This document shows, piece after piece, positions 53,681-61,925 of a stretch of 64,000 nucleotides of DNA. The notes beneath the pieces are model-generated. The model ran no database searches, had not been told where the DNA came from, and was given only the letters and a program-made list of their open reading frames with translations. The stretch is taken from assembly GCF_031882575.1 (NCBI RefSeq), contig NZ_CP134772.1:266001-330000 (forward strand). The letters run 5' to 3'. The DNA comes from Pseudomonas sp. VD-NE ins (GTDB lineage: Bacteria; Pseudomonadota; Gammaproteobacteria; Pseudomonadales; Pseudomonadaceae). How positions within the stretch are numbered: position 1 is the stretch's first letter; each line of letters starts with the position of its first letter. Position numbers and translations under genes: made by a program.

Positions 53681-53848
53681 TCAGCTTTGTTCTCGTGAGA
53701 GCGTGAAGTCTGGGCTGCATTTCTCTCCGTCGAACCATTCATCCCAAGTTGGTTGTTTGAGAGATTTAACAGGGTCGCTCTCGAGGTTCGCTGCTGAGTC
53801 TTCTGCTTTCGGGATTTGCCCGTCCTCGCGTGAGTCTGCTGTCTTCAT
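53681..53848 (-). CDS. 55-aa protein with VapB-like C-terminal tail
   Basis: Short frame from the ATG at 53848, preceded by a strong AGGAAG 5 nt upstream. Starts MKTADSREDGQIPKAEDS and ends PTWDEWFDGEKCSPDF...SREQS. The WDEWFDG and DFxxxREQ pattern is like the toxin-binding tail of VapB/AbrB-type antitoxins, but no DNA-binding fold and no PIN toxin is present. Probably a real small gene or an antitoxin remnant. Confidence 0.55.
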   Translation of the reverse strand: MKTADSREDGQIPKAEDSAANLESDPVKSLKQPTWDEWFDGEKCSPDFTLSREQS

Positions 53849-53893
53849 CTGACTTCCTTTTCCTGATCGTGCGTGGACGTGAAGCGGAAAAAA

Positions 53894-54346
53894 TTACTCG
53901 GCCTTGGGTTCGGTGTCGTCCACCGACTTGCCATAAGCATCCAGCGCAACCCCGAAATCGGTGATGAACTGTGGCTCGCTCAGCCAGGCCTGGGCCTCTT
54001 CGATCGTTACGCCTTCGGCCCACATGCGGTAGTCGATCAACATGTCGGCGGCCAGGTGGGTGGCGGCCATGCCTTCGTTGTCGGCGTTTTCCATGTCCAG
54101 CAGCTCTGGATGGTCAACGATGACGAACGCCAGTTCGCGCAGCAGGGTCAGCAGCATGTCGTTGCGGCTGATGGCTTCGGCGTCGCGCATTTTGCTGAAC
54201 ATCGCCAGGGTGTATTCCGGGATCGGTTCGGCGAGGTGGTCGAGGTCTTCGTCCTGGTCCAGCGGCTTGCGGCCGACCATACGGATTTGCTTGGCTTTGG
54301 CCTTGGCGCGTTTGGCGCGTTTCTGTTGCTTGTTCAGGGATGCCAT
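53894..54346 (-). CDS. Lysine-rich-start hypothetical protein, paralog B
   Basis: 150 aa. Begins MASLNKQQKRAKRAKAKAKQ, a strongly basic stretch, then an acidic helical body of about 110 residues (MRDAEAISRNDMLL, LIDYRMWAEG). Tandem paralog of 54353-54766, 6 bp apart. Function unknown; the basic start could bind RNA or DNA. Confidence 0.7.
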   Translation of the reverse strand: MASLNKQQKRAKRAKAKAKQIRMVGRKPLDQDEDLDHLAEPIPEYTLAMFSKMRDAEAISRNDMLLTLLRELAFVIVDHPELLDMENADNEGMAATHLAADMLIDYRMWAEGVTIEEAQAWLSEPQFITDFGVALDAYGKSVDDTEPKAE

Positions 54347-54352
54347 GGGAGC

Positions 54353-54766
54353 TCAGTTCTTCTGTTGGGTTTGCGCGGCGATCGCGTCGGACGCGGCCAC
54401 ATAGTCGGCCTGGAAGGCCGGGGATTCGATCCACGCCAGCGCGCCGGCTTCGTCGGTTTCCTGCGACCACTGGCGATACTCAATCAGTGCCGCAAGGATG
54501 AAATCCATCGCGCCTTCTTCGCCTTCCTGTTCGTAGACCAGCTCCAGCAGCGGGTCTTCGAGGAACGCGGTGCACAGCGCTTGCTGGCTGATCTTCTCGG
54601 CGTCGATCATTTTCTTGAACAGCTCGGTCAGGTCCACCGACTCGAAATCGATGCGGTCATCGTTCGGGTCCAGCTCGACCGGCGCTTCGGCGCGTTTGGT
54701 GCGGTTCTGCTTGGCCTTGGCTTTGGCCCGGGTGGCGCGTTTTTGCTGCTTGTTGGCGGAGGCCAT
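54353..54766 (-). CDS. Lysine-rich-start hypothetical protein, paralog A
   Basis: 137 aa from the ATG at 54766. MASANKQQKRATRAKAKAKQ mirrors its neighbour; KKMIDAEKISQQALC and ALIEYRQWSQE match the same helices. Tandem duplication in one transcript, 29 bp after the alpha/beta hydrolase stop region. Confidence 0.7.
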   Translation of the reverse strand: MASANKQQKRATRAKAKAKQNRTKRAEAPVELDPNDDRIDFESVDLTELFKKMIDAEKISQQALCTAFLEDPLLELVYEQEGEEGAMDFILAALIEYRQWSQETDEAGALAWIESPAFQADYVAASDAIAAQTQQKN

Positions 54767-54795
54767 GATGTGTTCCGTCGTGCGTTGAGAGGGGC

Positions 54796-55770
54796 TCAGC
54801 TGTGCGGGACTTGCCGCCCGGGTGTGTCGGGGGCCAGTGCGCCGGTTTGCAGCCAGGTCAGAGCGATGGGCCATAGTGTGGCTTGGTATGCGCTGCGAAA
54901 AAAGGCGAAATGTCCGACTTGTTGTTCGCCGATGTCCTGCGGTTCGATGCGCAGATGAATTTTCCGGGCATTGCTGAAGTAATCGAGCAGGCGTTCGATG
55001 GCCGCAATTGTGCCGTAGGGATCGTCGCTGATGCTGATGGCTAACGTCTGTGCACGGACATTGGCGAAGGGCAATGTTGCATTTTTCGCCAACATTTTGC
55101 GGCCACTAGGACGCCGTTCATAGCGGGCGGCAGGCGTGCTCCAGTCGCGCACTACACCGGCCGGCGTATCTTCCAGCCAGCCAAGACGTTTGCCCGGAAA
55201 GTAACCGCAGATCAGCGTCAGCAGCGGCATCAACACATGCCATTTGCCGAACATGCGCCAGCGCTGTTCGGGGGCGTAATCGCGCCAATAGGCGAACTGC
55301 GCACCGACGGTGACCAGCCGTCGGATAACCTGACCCGACTCACCGAGGCCAGCGGCGCAGCCACCAAAACTGTGGCCGACCACATCGATCGGCTGACCTG
55401 AAAACTCCCGTTGTGCGCGTTTGAGCATCGCTTCGAAATCCAGCGCGCCCCAGTCTGTCCACGAGGCCTCAAGGCCTTTCATTGAGTCGGGTCTGGATTC
55501 GTCGATGCCACGGTAGTCGAAGATGATCACGTCGAAACCATTGGCGAACAGATACGCCGCGAAACGCGAGTAATGGCGACAGCGCACTGACGTGGCGGCG
55601 TTGATGATCACCACCGGGCGCTGAAGGTCGGGCAGGGCATGACGCCAGGTGAAACCGCCAAGGACAAAACCGTCGGCGGCTGTTTCCTTGAAGGGTTCAC
55701 TTTGCAACTCGGCAGCCAATGGCGGCTTGCGCTGCACAGCTGGCAATGGGGGCGTGTCCTGAAAGCTCAT
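54796..55770 (-). CDS. Alpha/beta hydrolase
   Basis: 324 aa from the ATG at 55770. VIINAATSVRCRHYSRFAAYLFANG (in parts) then VVGHSFGGCAAGL near residue 134 give the nucleophile Ser; the C-terminal IGEQQVGHFAFFR holds the His. Serine hydrolase, substrate unknown. Likely one transcript with the two lysine-rich paralogs. Confidence 0.82.
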   Translation of the reverse strand: MSFQDTPPLPAVQRKPPLAAELQSEPFKETAADGFVLGGFTWRHALPDLQRPVVIINAATSVRCRHYSRFAAYLFANGFDVIIFDYRGIDESRPDSMKGLEASWTDWGALDFEAMLKRAQREFSGQPIDVVGHSFGGCAAGLGESGQVIRRLVTVGAQFAYWRDYAPEQRWRMFGKWHVLMPLLTLICGYFPGKRLGWLEDTPAGVVRDWSTPAARYERRPSGRKMLAKNATLPFANVRAQTLAISISDDPYGTIAAIERLLDYFSNARKIHLRIEPQDIGEQQVGHFAFFRSAYQATLWPIALTWLQTGALAPDTPGRQVPHS

Positions 55771-55837
55771 GGCGCTCGACCTTCGCGGGTAGCTGCCAAC
55801 AATAGTCTCAGCGCATCCAGCGGACAATCCGCAGCTC

Positions 55838-56896
55838 TTAATCCGTGGATTCAGAAAGCATGCGTTCCTCGATCAATGCCTGTTCTCTTTGCAGCTCCGC
55901 TCGCAGTTCTTCCACACTTGGCAGCACCGTTTTATAGCTGCTGGCAAACAGTTGCTCACTGCCTTTGAGTATTGAGTAGCGCGCGACGGCCTCGTTGTCC
56001 TGTGAACACAGAATGATCCCGACAGTGGGTTTGTCGCCTTCACTGCGTTTGAGTTCGTCGTACATGCGCACATACATATCCATCTGCCCGACATCGCGTG
56101 CGCTGAGCTGGCCGCGTTTGAGATCAATGATCACGAAGCATTTGAGCAGGTAGTTGTAAAACACCAGATCGATGTACAGATCCGAGCCACCGGCGCTGAT
56201 GCGTTGTTGTCGAGCCACAAAAGAGAAGCCCTTGCCCAGTTCCAGCAGGAAGCTCTGCAGGTGATCGATGAGCGCTTGCTCAAGTCCGGTTTCGTTGACC
56301 TTGCCCGGCGATGGCAGGCCGAGAAATTCGAGAATGACCGGGTCGCGAATGAACTCGCGTGGATTGCAGTTCAGGGCGGCAATGTTGGTTGTGGCTTCCT
56401 CGATCACACCGGTCTTGTCCCGGCTCATCAGCAGGCGTTCGTAGTAGAGCGTATTGATCTGGCGATCCAGAGCGCGGCTTGACCAGTTGAGGGTGGCGCA
56501 TTCGTCCATATACCACTGGCGAGCCTTTTCACTGTCGACCCTGAGTAGCCTGCGATAGTGCGTCCAGCTCAATTCGGGACGCAGTGCGTCTCGAATTGGG
56601 AAGGTCTGATAGAAAAGGCGCATCTTGCGCAGGTTGGTCTCATCAAATCCCTTCCCGAATTGAACCGTCAGATCCTTCGCCAGTATGGCCAGCAACTGCT
56701 TGCCATACCCCGCCCGCCGGGCGCCGTCCTGTTCAAACTCAACAATATGCCGGCCAATCTGCCAACAGGTCTGAACCTGAATCGTATCGACCACACGCAG
56801 CACTTTTTGCCGTGCCTGACGGATCAGTTCGCCCAGATCACCCAGCAACGAATCGATTTTCGGGTCTTGCAGGTCAGCAGGTTTCAGCTGGCTCAT
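55838..56896 (-). CDS. YhcG-family PDDEXK nuclease
   Basis: 352 aa. N-terminal DUF1016 helical part (IQTCWQIGRHIVEFEQDGARRAGYGKQLL) and C-terminal nuclease core LDLVFYN... the PDDEXK-like residues lie in DLYIDLVFYNYLLKCFVIIDLKRGQL (in parts: D...E/D-x-K). A predicted nuclease often linked to mobile or defence islands. Single gene here. Confidence 0.85.
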   Translation of the reverse strand: MSQLKPADLQDPKIDSLLGDLGELIRQARQKVLRVVDTIQVQTCWQIGRHIVEFEQDGARRAGYGKQLLAILAKDLTVQFGKGFDETNLRKMRLFYQTFPIRDALRPELSWTHYRRLLRVDSEKARQWYMDECATLNWSSRALDRQINTLYYERLLMSRDKTGVIEEATTNIAALNCNPREFIRDPVILEFLGLPSPGKVNETGLEQALIDHLQSFLLELGKGFSFVARQQRISAGGSDLYIDLVFYNYLLKCFVIIDLKRGQLSARDVGQMDMYVRMYDELKRSEGDKPTVGIILCSQDNEAVARYSILKGSEQLFASSYKTVLPSVEELRAELQREQALIEERMLSESTD

Positions 56897-57156
56897 CGAA
56901 TTTCCGCATCATTGAAAACAGAAGCGCCAGCATGCCGAGAACCGCTTGCGAAGGATGTCGGCCGAGCCTTGGAAGCCAGCAGGAAGAGGGGATAGGTGTT
57001 GCAGGAAGTTTCTGGCCAGGGACGCTTTTGCGGGGTTTGGTCTGTAGTCCGTTTCGTACACATCCCAAGTTCGAATCATTCTGAAACGTCACCCTCCCGC
57101 ACTGAATCCAATACAGGGTAACGATTGGGTTCTGTCAGAGCCCGGGAGTCGCCATC

Positions 57157-57606
57157 ATGAAACGTGTCCTTTCCTGCGTGCTGCCTGTCGTCGCGGTTGC
57201 TGCATTGTTATTTGCCGCGACGGCGCAAGCCGCCAGTCTCGAGCCTGTCGACAGCGCAGGCGTGCAAGTTCAACAGCAGCAACAAAACGGTATCAGCTAT
57301 CTGGCCGGCGGGGTCGGCGAGGATGAAGCAAAAGCCATCCAGCAAACCGTCGGCTACAACCTGCACATGACCTTTTCGGTGGGCATGCAGAACGAGTACA
57401 CCTCCGACGTCGATGTGACGATTGAAAATGCTGCAGGACAAACCCTGCTGGCCCTCAATCAGACCGGTCCGTTGCTGTACGTAAAATTGCCGACTGGCAA
57501 ATACACCGTGGTTGCCACACGTAAGGGAGAGGTGCGGCGCGATGTGACCGATGTTGCAAACGGTACAGCGCGCAATCTGGTGTTTCACTGGAGCGACAGC
57601 GATTGA
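57157..57606 (+). CDS. Hypothetical exported protein
   Basis: 149 aa. Signal peptide MKRVLSCVLPVVAVAALLFAATAQA, a glutamine-rich stretch (VQVQQQQQNG), then a beta-sandwich-like body (LYVKLPTGKYTVVATRKGE) reminiscent of carboxypeptidase-regulatory folds. Function unknown, probably periplasmic. Confidence 0.75.
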   Translation: MKRVLSCVLPVVAVAALLFAATAQAASLEPVDSAGVQVQQQQQNGISYLAGGVGEDEAKAIQQTVGYNLHMTFSVGMQNEYTSDVDVTIENAAGQTLLALNQTGPLLYVKLPTGKYTVVATRKGEVRRDVTDVANGTARNLVFHWSDSD

Positions 57607-57680
57607 TCACGGGTGCCAGGCGCGGAGGGCGCGGTTGATTGTGCGTACAATCGCGGCCCTCACGCTTTACGGTCAGAAGG

Positions 57681-57971
57681 ATGTTGGCATTGAAAGGGAT
57701 TTTGCGTTTTGGCTCCGTGGCGAGCCTTGTTGCGCTGTTGGCCGGTTGTGGAACGATGACGGGGCGCTTGAGTGGCGCCTCGCCAGAGCCTTACTACAAG
57801 GGTGTCGACGGTAATTTACGCCTGCTCGGCGTGAGGGATGACGACGGCAAGCCAACAGCGGTCATTTGTTATGTCACGATCGTTTGCCCTTTGATTACTG
57901 TCGTATCGCTACCGGTAGATGCCGCCGTGGATACCGTTCTGTTGCCCATCGACTACGTCAACACGCTCTGA
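57681..57971 (+). CDS. YceK/YidQ-family lipoprotein
   Basis: 96 aa. Lipobox LLAGCGT near residue 22. C-terminal part DAAVDTVLLPIDYVNTL fits the YceK/YidQ family. The ATG at 57681 has its AGAAGG directly adjacent, so a TTG a few codons later may be the true start. Confidence 0.78.
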   Translation: MLALKGILRFGSVASLVALLAGCGTMTGRLSGASPEPYYKGVDGNLRLLGVRDDDGKPTAVICYVTIVCPLITVVSLPVDAAVDTVLLPIDYVNTL

Positions 57972-57985
57972 AACCGCTCACCCGA

Positions 57986-58333
57986 TTATCGTCGTATGCG
58001 CTTGCCTTTGGGCTTCTCCGCCGGCTCGTGCACTTTGCGATAAATCCACAGGCCGAACACCCCGGCAGCCAGCAGAAACACGGTGCCTATGCTTTGCGAG
58101 ACAAACTCGATCCAGAACCGTCGTGGTTGTACAGCCAGGTGATAGGTGTGCTTCGGGCCACGGTTGGTGGTGGTGATGGCGCCGCTGATCCAGCTGTCGA
58201 TCAGTATGTAGATCGATGCACAGAGGGCGAAGGCAATCAGTACGCCGACGAGCACGGTCAGCCAAAAGGTTGTCCGGCTCTGGCGATACGGCGGCGGATG
58301 GGGCAGGGGAATGCGGGTTCTTTTCTGATTCAT
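57986..58333 (-). CDS. Small two-span membrane protein
   Basis: 115 aa. Two hydrophobic spans (WLTVLVGVLIAFALCASIYI, SIGTVFLLAAGVFGLWIY) with basic ends (MNQKRTRI; KPKGKRIRR). No family recognised. Confidence 0.65.
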   Translation of the reverse strand: MNQKRTRIPLPHPPPYRQSRTTFWLTVLVGVLIAFALCASIYILIDSWISGAITTTNRGPKHTYHLAVQPRRFWIEFVSQSIGTVFLLAAGVFGLWIYRKVHEPAEKPKGKRIRR

Positions 58334-58362
58334 GGAGTGTTACTGCAAAGGTCCTTTTGCGC

Positions 58363-59841
58363 TCAGGAAACGGCGGTCTCTTGATGTTGCTCAGTCAGGT
58401 TTTGCCGCCCATCCGAGGGGCGCCCGGCGAGGTGTGCGCATTCGGCAATCACCTTGAGGATCTCGATCACTCCCGGAGTCAACGCAGTGCCAAGGCAGAT
58501 GCGCACACCCGTGGTTGCATGCCCGTCGGCGAAGAAGATGCCGTTGCCGGCCACGTGGCAACCGCGTTCGCTGGCTAAATCCTGCAATGCCGACATGTCG
58601 GTGTGCAGCGGCAGTTCAATCCAGTGGATGAACCCTCCACGCGGCGGCACGTACACGGTGCCCGCAGGGAAATCCGTACGCACCAGCGCTTCGACAAAAC
58701 TGGCCAGCGAAGACAGTTGCGAGCGGAGTCTGGCGCAGTGCTCTTCCATGTAGCCGCGCCCGATAAATTCGTTGAGGACATTTTGCGCAAGGCTGGAAAC
58801 CGCCAGATTGCGCGAAAACATCTGCGCCAGAATGGCATTGCGGTATTTGCCAGCCAGACACCAGCCGACGCGATAACCCGGCGCGATGGTCTTGGAGAAC
58901 GACGAGCAGTAAATCGTCTGCCCGCTGGTGTCGTAGCTCTTGATGGCGCGGGGGCGATCGCCTTCCGGCACCAGGTCGAAGAAGATGTCGTCCTCGATAA
59001 TCGGCACGTCCGCTTCGCGCGCGATCTGTGACAGCCGTGCGCGAGTCTCGTCGGGCATGATGAAGCCTCGCGGGTTCTGCAGGGTCGGGTTGAGAAAGAT
59101 CACCGCGACCTTTTTCAGCTTCAACGCTTCTTCGAGGTGATCGACATCGAGACCGAGTTTGCCGTGCGTGCGGATGGGCAAGGCGCGCATGCCCAGACGT
59201 TCGATGGTCTGCAGGATGCCGTAATAAGTCGGCGTTTCGATGGCGACCGTAGCGCCTTTCGATGCGACGGCTTCAAGTGCCAGCTCCAGAGCAATGGTGT
59301 CGCCCGACGTCACCAGAATATCGTCCGGCCCGCAGACCACACCGCGGGTCAGCATCAGCCCGGCAATGCGTCGTCGCAGTGCCGGCAGACCGGGCGGTGC
59401 GACCAGCCCGGTCAGCGAGTTGTCAGCTTTGCCAGCCAATACCGACAGGCATTTGTTGAGCAGCACATTGGGTGTCAGGTCGCTGTGCAACACCGCTGAA
59501 TTCAACGACGCGGTGGTGCGCGAAGCTGCTTGGGAGAGCATCGCGACCACCGCATGATTGACGTTGACGGTGACACTGGAGAAGTCAAAACTTCTGGTGG
59601 GTTTTGCTTGTCCGGAGGCTGAGACGAAGTAGCCGATGCGCGGTTTGGTCGAAACGTAAGCATCGGCTTCCAGATCCGCCAACGCGCGCTGAACGGTGGT
59701 GATGCTGGTTTCAAACATTCGCGCCAGCGTACGGATCGAGGGCAGTTTCGCTTCGGCTGCCCACTCACCGCTGTCGATCTGACGAATAATCCAGTCCTTG
59801 ACTATCCGCCAGCGCTTGTCCGGTAGATCAAACCTGTCCAT
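58363..59841 (-). CDS. MocR/GntR-type PLP-dependent regulator
   Basis: 492 aa. GntR winged helix at 1-75 (TSITTVQRALADLEADAYV), then an aminotransferase-like domain with FLNPTLQNPRGFIMP and the PLP lysine in SSFSKTIAPGYRVGWCL. Last gene of the operon from the cyclodeaminase; probably controls it in response to an amino acid or PLP adduct. Confidence 0.9.
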   Translation of the reverse strand: MDRFDLPDKRWRIVKDWIIRQIDSGEWAAEAKLPSIRTLARMFETSITTVQRALADLEADAYVSTKPRIGYFVSASGQAKPTRSFDFSSVTVNVNHAVVAMLSQAASRTTASLNSAVLHSDLTPNVLLNKCLSVLAGKADNSLTGLVAPPGLPALRRRIAGLMLTRGVVCGPDDILVTSGDTIALELALEAVASKGATVAIETPTYYGILQTIERLGMRALPIRTHGKLGLDVDHLEEALKLKKVAVIFLNPTLQNPRGFIMPDETRARLSQIAREADVPIIEDDIFFDLVPEGDRPRAIKSYDTSGQTIYCSSFSKTIAPGYRVGWCLAGKYRNAILAQMFSRNLAVSSLAQNVLNEFIGRGYMEEHCARLRSQLSSLASFVEALVRTDFPAGTVYVPPRGGFIHWIELPLHTDMSALQDLASERGCHVAGNGIFFADGHATTGVRICLGTALTPGVIEILKVIAECAHLAGRPSDGRQNLTEQHQETAVS

Positions 59842-59868
59842 AAGTTCTCTGTGATGTTTCGAAACAAT

Positions 59869-61293
59869 TCAGAGAAAGTAGAGCAAAACGATCCCCGTTG
59901 CAGCAACTATGACGATGTTGAGCGCAACCAGGCCGAAGGCGAATCGGATCAGGTTGTTTTCTTCATGCCGATTGGCGCCCGCCAGCCCGGTGATCAGCGA
60001 CAGGATCGATAGCGACCCCAGTGCGCCATGCCCGGCGGCACTGTTGACCATCGCAGCCAGCCATGCACCGTGTTCGCTGCTCAGCGCAGCAATGGACGGC
60101 ATGACGAGGGTGTTGCCGCCGACGTTGGAACCGGTGACATAACCGGCAATTCCTGCCAGCAATGCGATGGTTGGCGCCAGGGAAATCCCGGACAACGATT
60201 GCAGCGTGCGCTGCGCTTCAACCAGGAAACCGGCGTTGACCATCACCTGCGAAAGCAGCAGGAACAGGAAAATTGTCGTGACCGGAAACTTCGCCCGCTT
60301 GAACAGTGCTCGCCACGGGAAACCTGCTGCGGCGCTTTGCTTGATGGCCATCAACAGCGTGACGATCAGCAGCGCCAGCCCCGGGGAGGCCAATGGCTTC
60401 CACGAAACATGCTCGCCTTTGATGATCCACAGCGCATCCCAGCCCGACAGGACGAACAGCCCGCGCGACGCAACGATTACCCCCAGCAAGGCCAGATAGG
60501 GCCAGGCTGCTTTCGGCCAACGCACCAGTTTCTTCCGTTGTGCATAAGAGATCCCCAGGCCGACGCAAGCCACCGCCAGACCCGCCAGTACACCGGAGAC
60601 TTCCGGGCCGATCCACAGGTTGATTGAAAACAGCACCGCGACGAACAGCGCCGTCACCACGATCAGTCCAAGCCACGGCGATACCGTGCGGATGCCACCC
60701 TGCCACAAAGCAATCGCCGCCAGGCAGAGGAACACTGGCGCACTGATCAGCGCCGAATGGCTGCCAAGGGTTTCTGCCGGCAAGTGCGCCAACAGCGCGC
60801 CGATCACGGTGGCCAGACCCAGTGTGCCCCAGGGCATGATGACCATCCCGGCGAGGGCGATTTTCATCCCCGACTGGCGGGTGAACAGCCCCATCAGCAA
60901 TGGCACGGTTGCGATCAGCGAAACGCCGAAACCGGTCATCGCTTCAAGCAGCGGTGCGAGGCCCAGCACGATGAAGATGACCTGCGCCGGCGGTGTCCAG
61001 CCGAGCTCCTTGACCCAGGCGCCGATGGCCTGCGGCGCACCACCGCGCTCGACCAGGATGACGAAGGCCAGCCCCGGGACGATCACGCACGCCGTGCTGA
61101 GAAACAGGATGGTGGTGTCCTGAAAGATGGCCGTGCTGATTGCCGCCGACACAGGCCCGGCTGCGCCCAAGGCCCACAGCACGAGCACCAGCACTACGCC
61201 GGCCAGTGCGGCTTGCACCGGTGGGCGGCGCACGATCAGGATCAACGCGATCACCAGCGCGATCGGTGACATTTGCAACAAGAGAGAGCTCAT
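59869..61293 (-). CDS. Lactate-permease family transporter
   Basis: 474 aa, 12 or more spans. SPIALVIALILIVRRPPVQAAL at the start, EAMTGFGVSLIATVPLLMGLF and GYVTGSNVGGNTLVMPS are LctP/LldP family hallmarks. Carries a small carboxylate; here probably the substrate or product of the adjacent enzymes. 27 bp before the MocR gene. Confidence 0.85.
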   Translation of the reverse strand: MSSLLLQMSPIALVIALILIVRRPPVQAALAGVVLVLVLWALGAAGPVSAAISTAIFQDTTILFLSTACVIVPGLAFVILVERGGAPQAIGAWVKELGWTPPAQVIFIVLGLAPLLEAMTGFGVSLIATVPLLMGLFTRQSGMKIALAGMVIMPWGTLGLATVIGALLAHLPAETLGSHSALISAPVFLCLAAIALWQGGIRTVSPWLGLIVVTALFVAVLFSINLWIGPEVSGVLAGLAVACVGLGISYAQRKKLVRWPKAAWPYLALLGVIVASRGLFVLSGWDALWIIKGEHVSWKPLASPGLALLIVTLLMAIKQSAAAGFPWRALFKRAKFPVTTIFLFLLLSQVMVNAGFLVEAQRTLQSLSGISLAPTIALLAGIAGYVTGSNVGGNTLVMPSIAALSSEHGAWLAAMVNSAAGHGALGSLSILSLITGLAGANRHEENNLIRFAFGLVALNIVIVAATGIVLLYFL

Positions 61294-61310
61294 ACCCGGT
61301 TTTCCTTAAC

Positions 61311-61925
61311 TTAATCGTGAGTCTGCCCGCTGTACTCGGTCGCCCGCATGGACGCCCGCTCACAAAAAGTCTGATACCACTCGGTCAGGCGTGCTTGAGC
61401 GGAAAAGTCCGAGAGTTGGCGAAAGGCGATCCAGTCGAGCGCGGTCGCCAGGGCAATGTGACCGAGGGTGATCGGGCCATTGAGGTCGACGTGTTCTTCG
61501 ATGAAGCGGTAAGCCTCCTTGAGTTTGAACGCCTGACCGTCGGCGTAGGCCGGATAGCGCAAGGCCTCGGGGCGGCGCTCGACTTCCCAGCGCAGCTTGA
61601 TGCCGACATCGCACATGCCCTGCGCCAATGCTTGCAGGCGCAGCGCCTTGTAGCGCTCAGGGCCGTTTGCCGGGATGAGTTTCGGCCCGTCGCTCAGGTC
61701 GTCGAGGTATTCACAGATCACGATGGAATCGAACAGCGCCGTGTCGTCAGGCAGGATCAGCACCGGCACTTTGCCCAACGGGTTGGCTTTGTAGATGGTT
61801 TCGTTTGGCGACGTCGGACTGGTCTCGTGGTGGATCACTTCCAGGCTCGACGCGATGCCGAGTTCGTGAGCCAGCACCAGCACCTTGCGGGCGTAGGGTG
61901 AATGCGTCTGGTAGAAAAGCTTCAT
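61311..61925 (-). CDS. Glutathione S-transferase
   Basis: 204 aa. N-terminal thioredoxin-like fold with YQTHSPYARKVLVLAHELG and PLGKVPVLILPDD, helical C-terminal domain with LGHIALATALDWIAFR. Overlaps the FAD protein gene by 4 bp. Confidence 0.88.
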   Translation of the reverse strand: MKLFYQTHSPYARKVLVLAHELGIASSLEVIHHETSPTSPNETIYKANPLGKVPVLILPDDTALFDSIVICEYLDDLSDGPKLIPANGPERYKALRLQALAQGMCDVGIKLRWEVERRPEALRYPAYADGQAFKLKEAYRFIEEHVDLNGPITLGHIALATALDWIAFRQLSDFSAQARLTEWYQTFCERASMRATEYSGQTHD

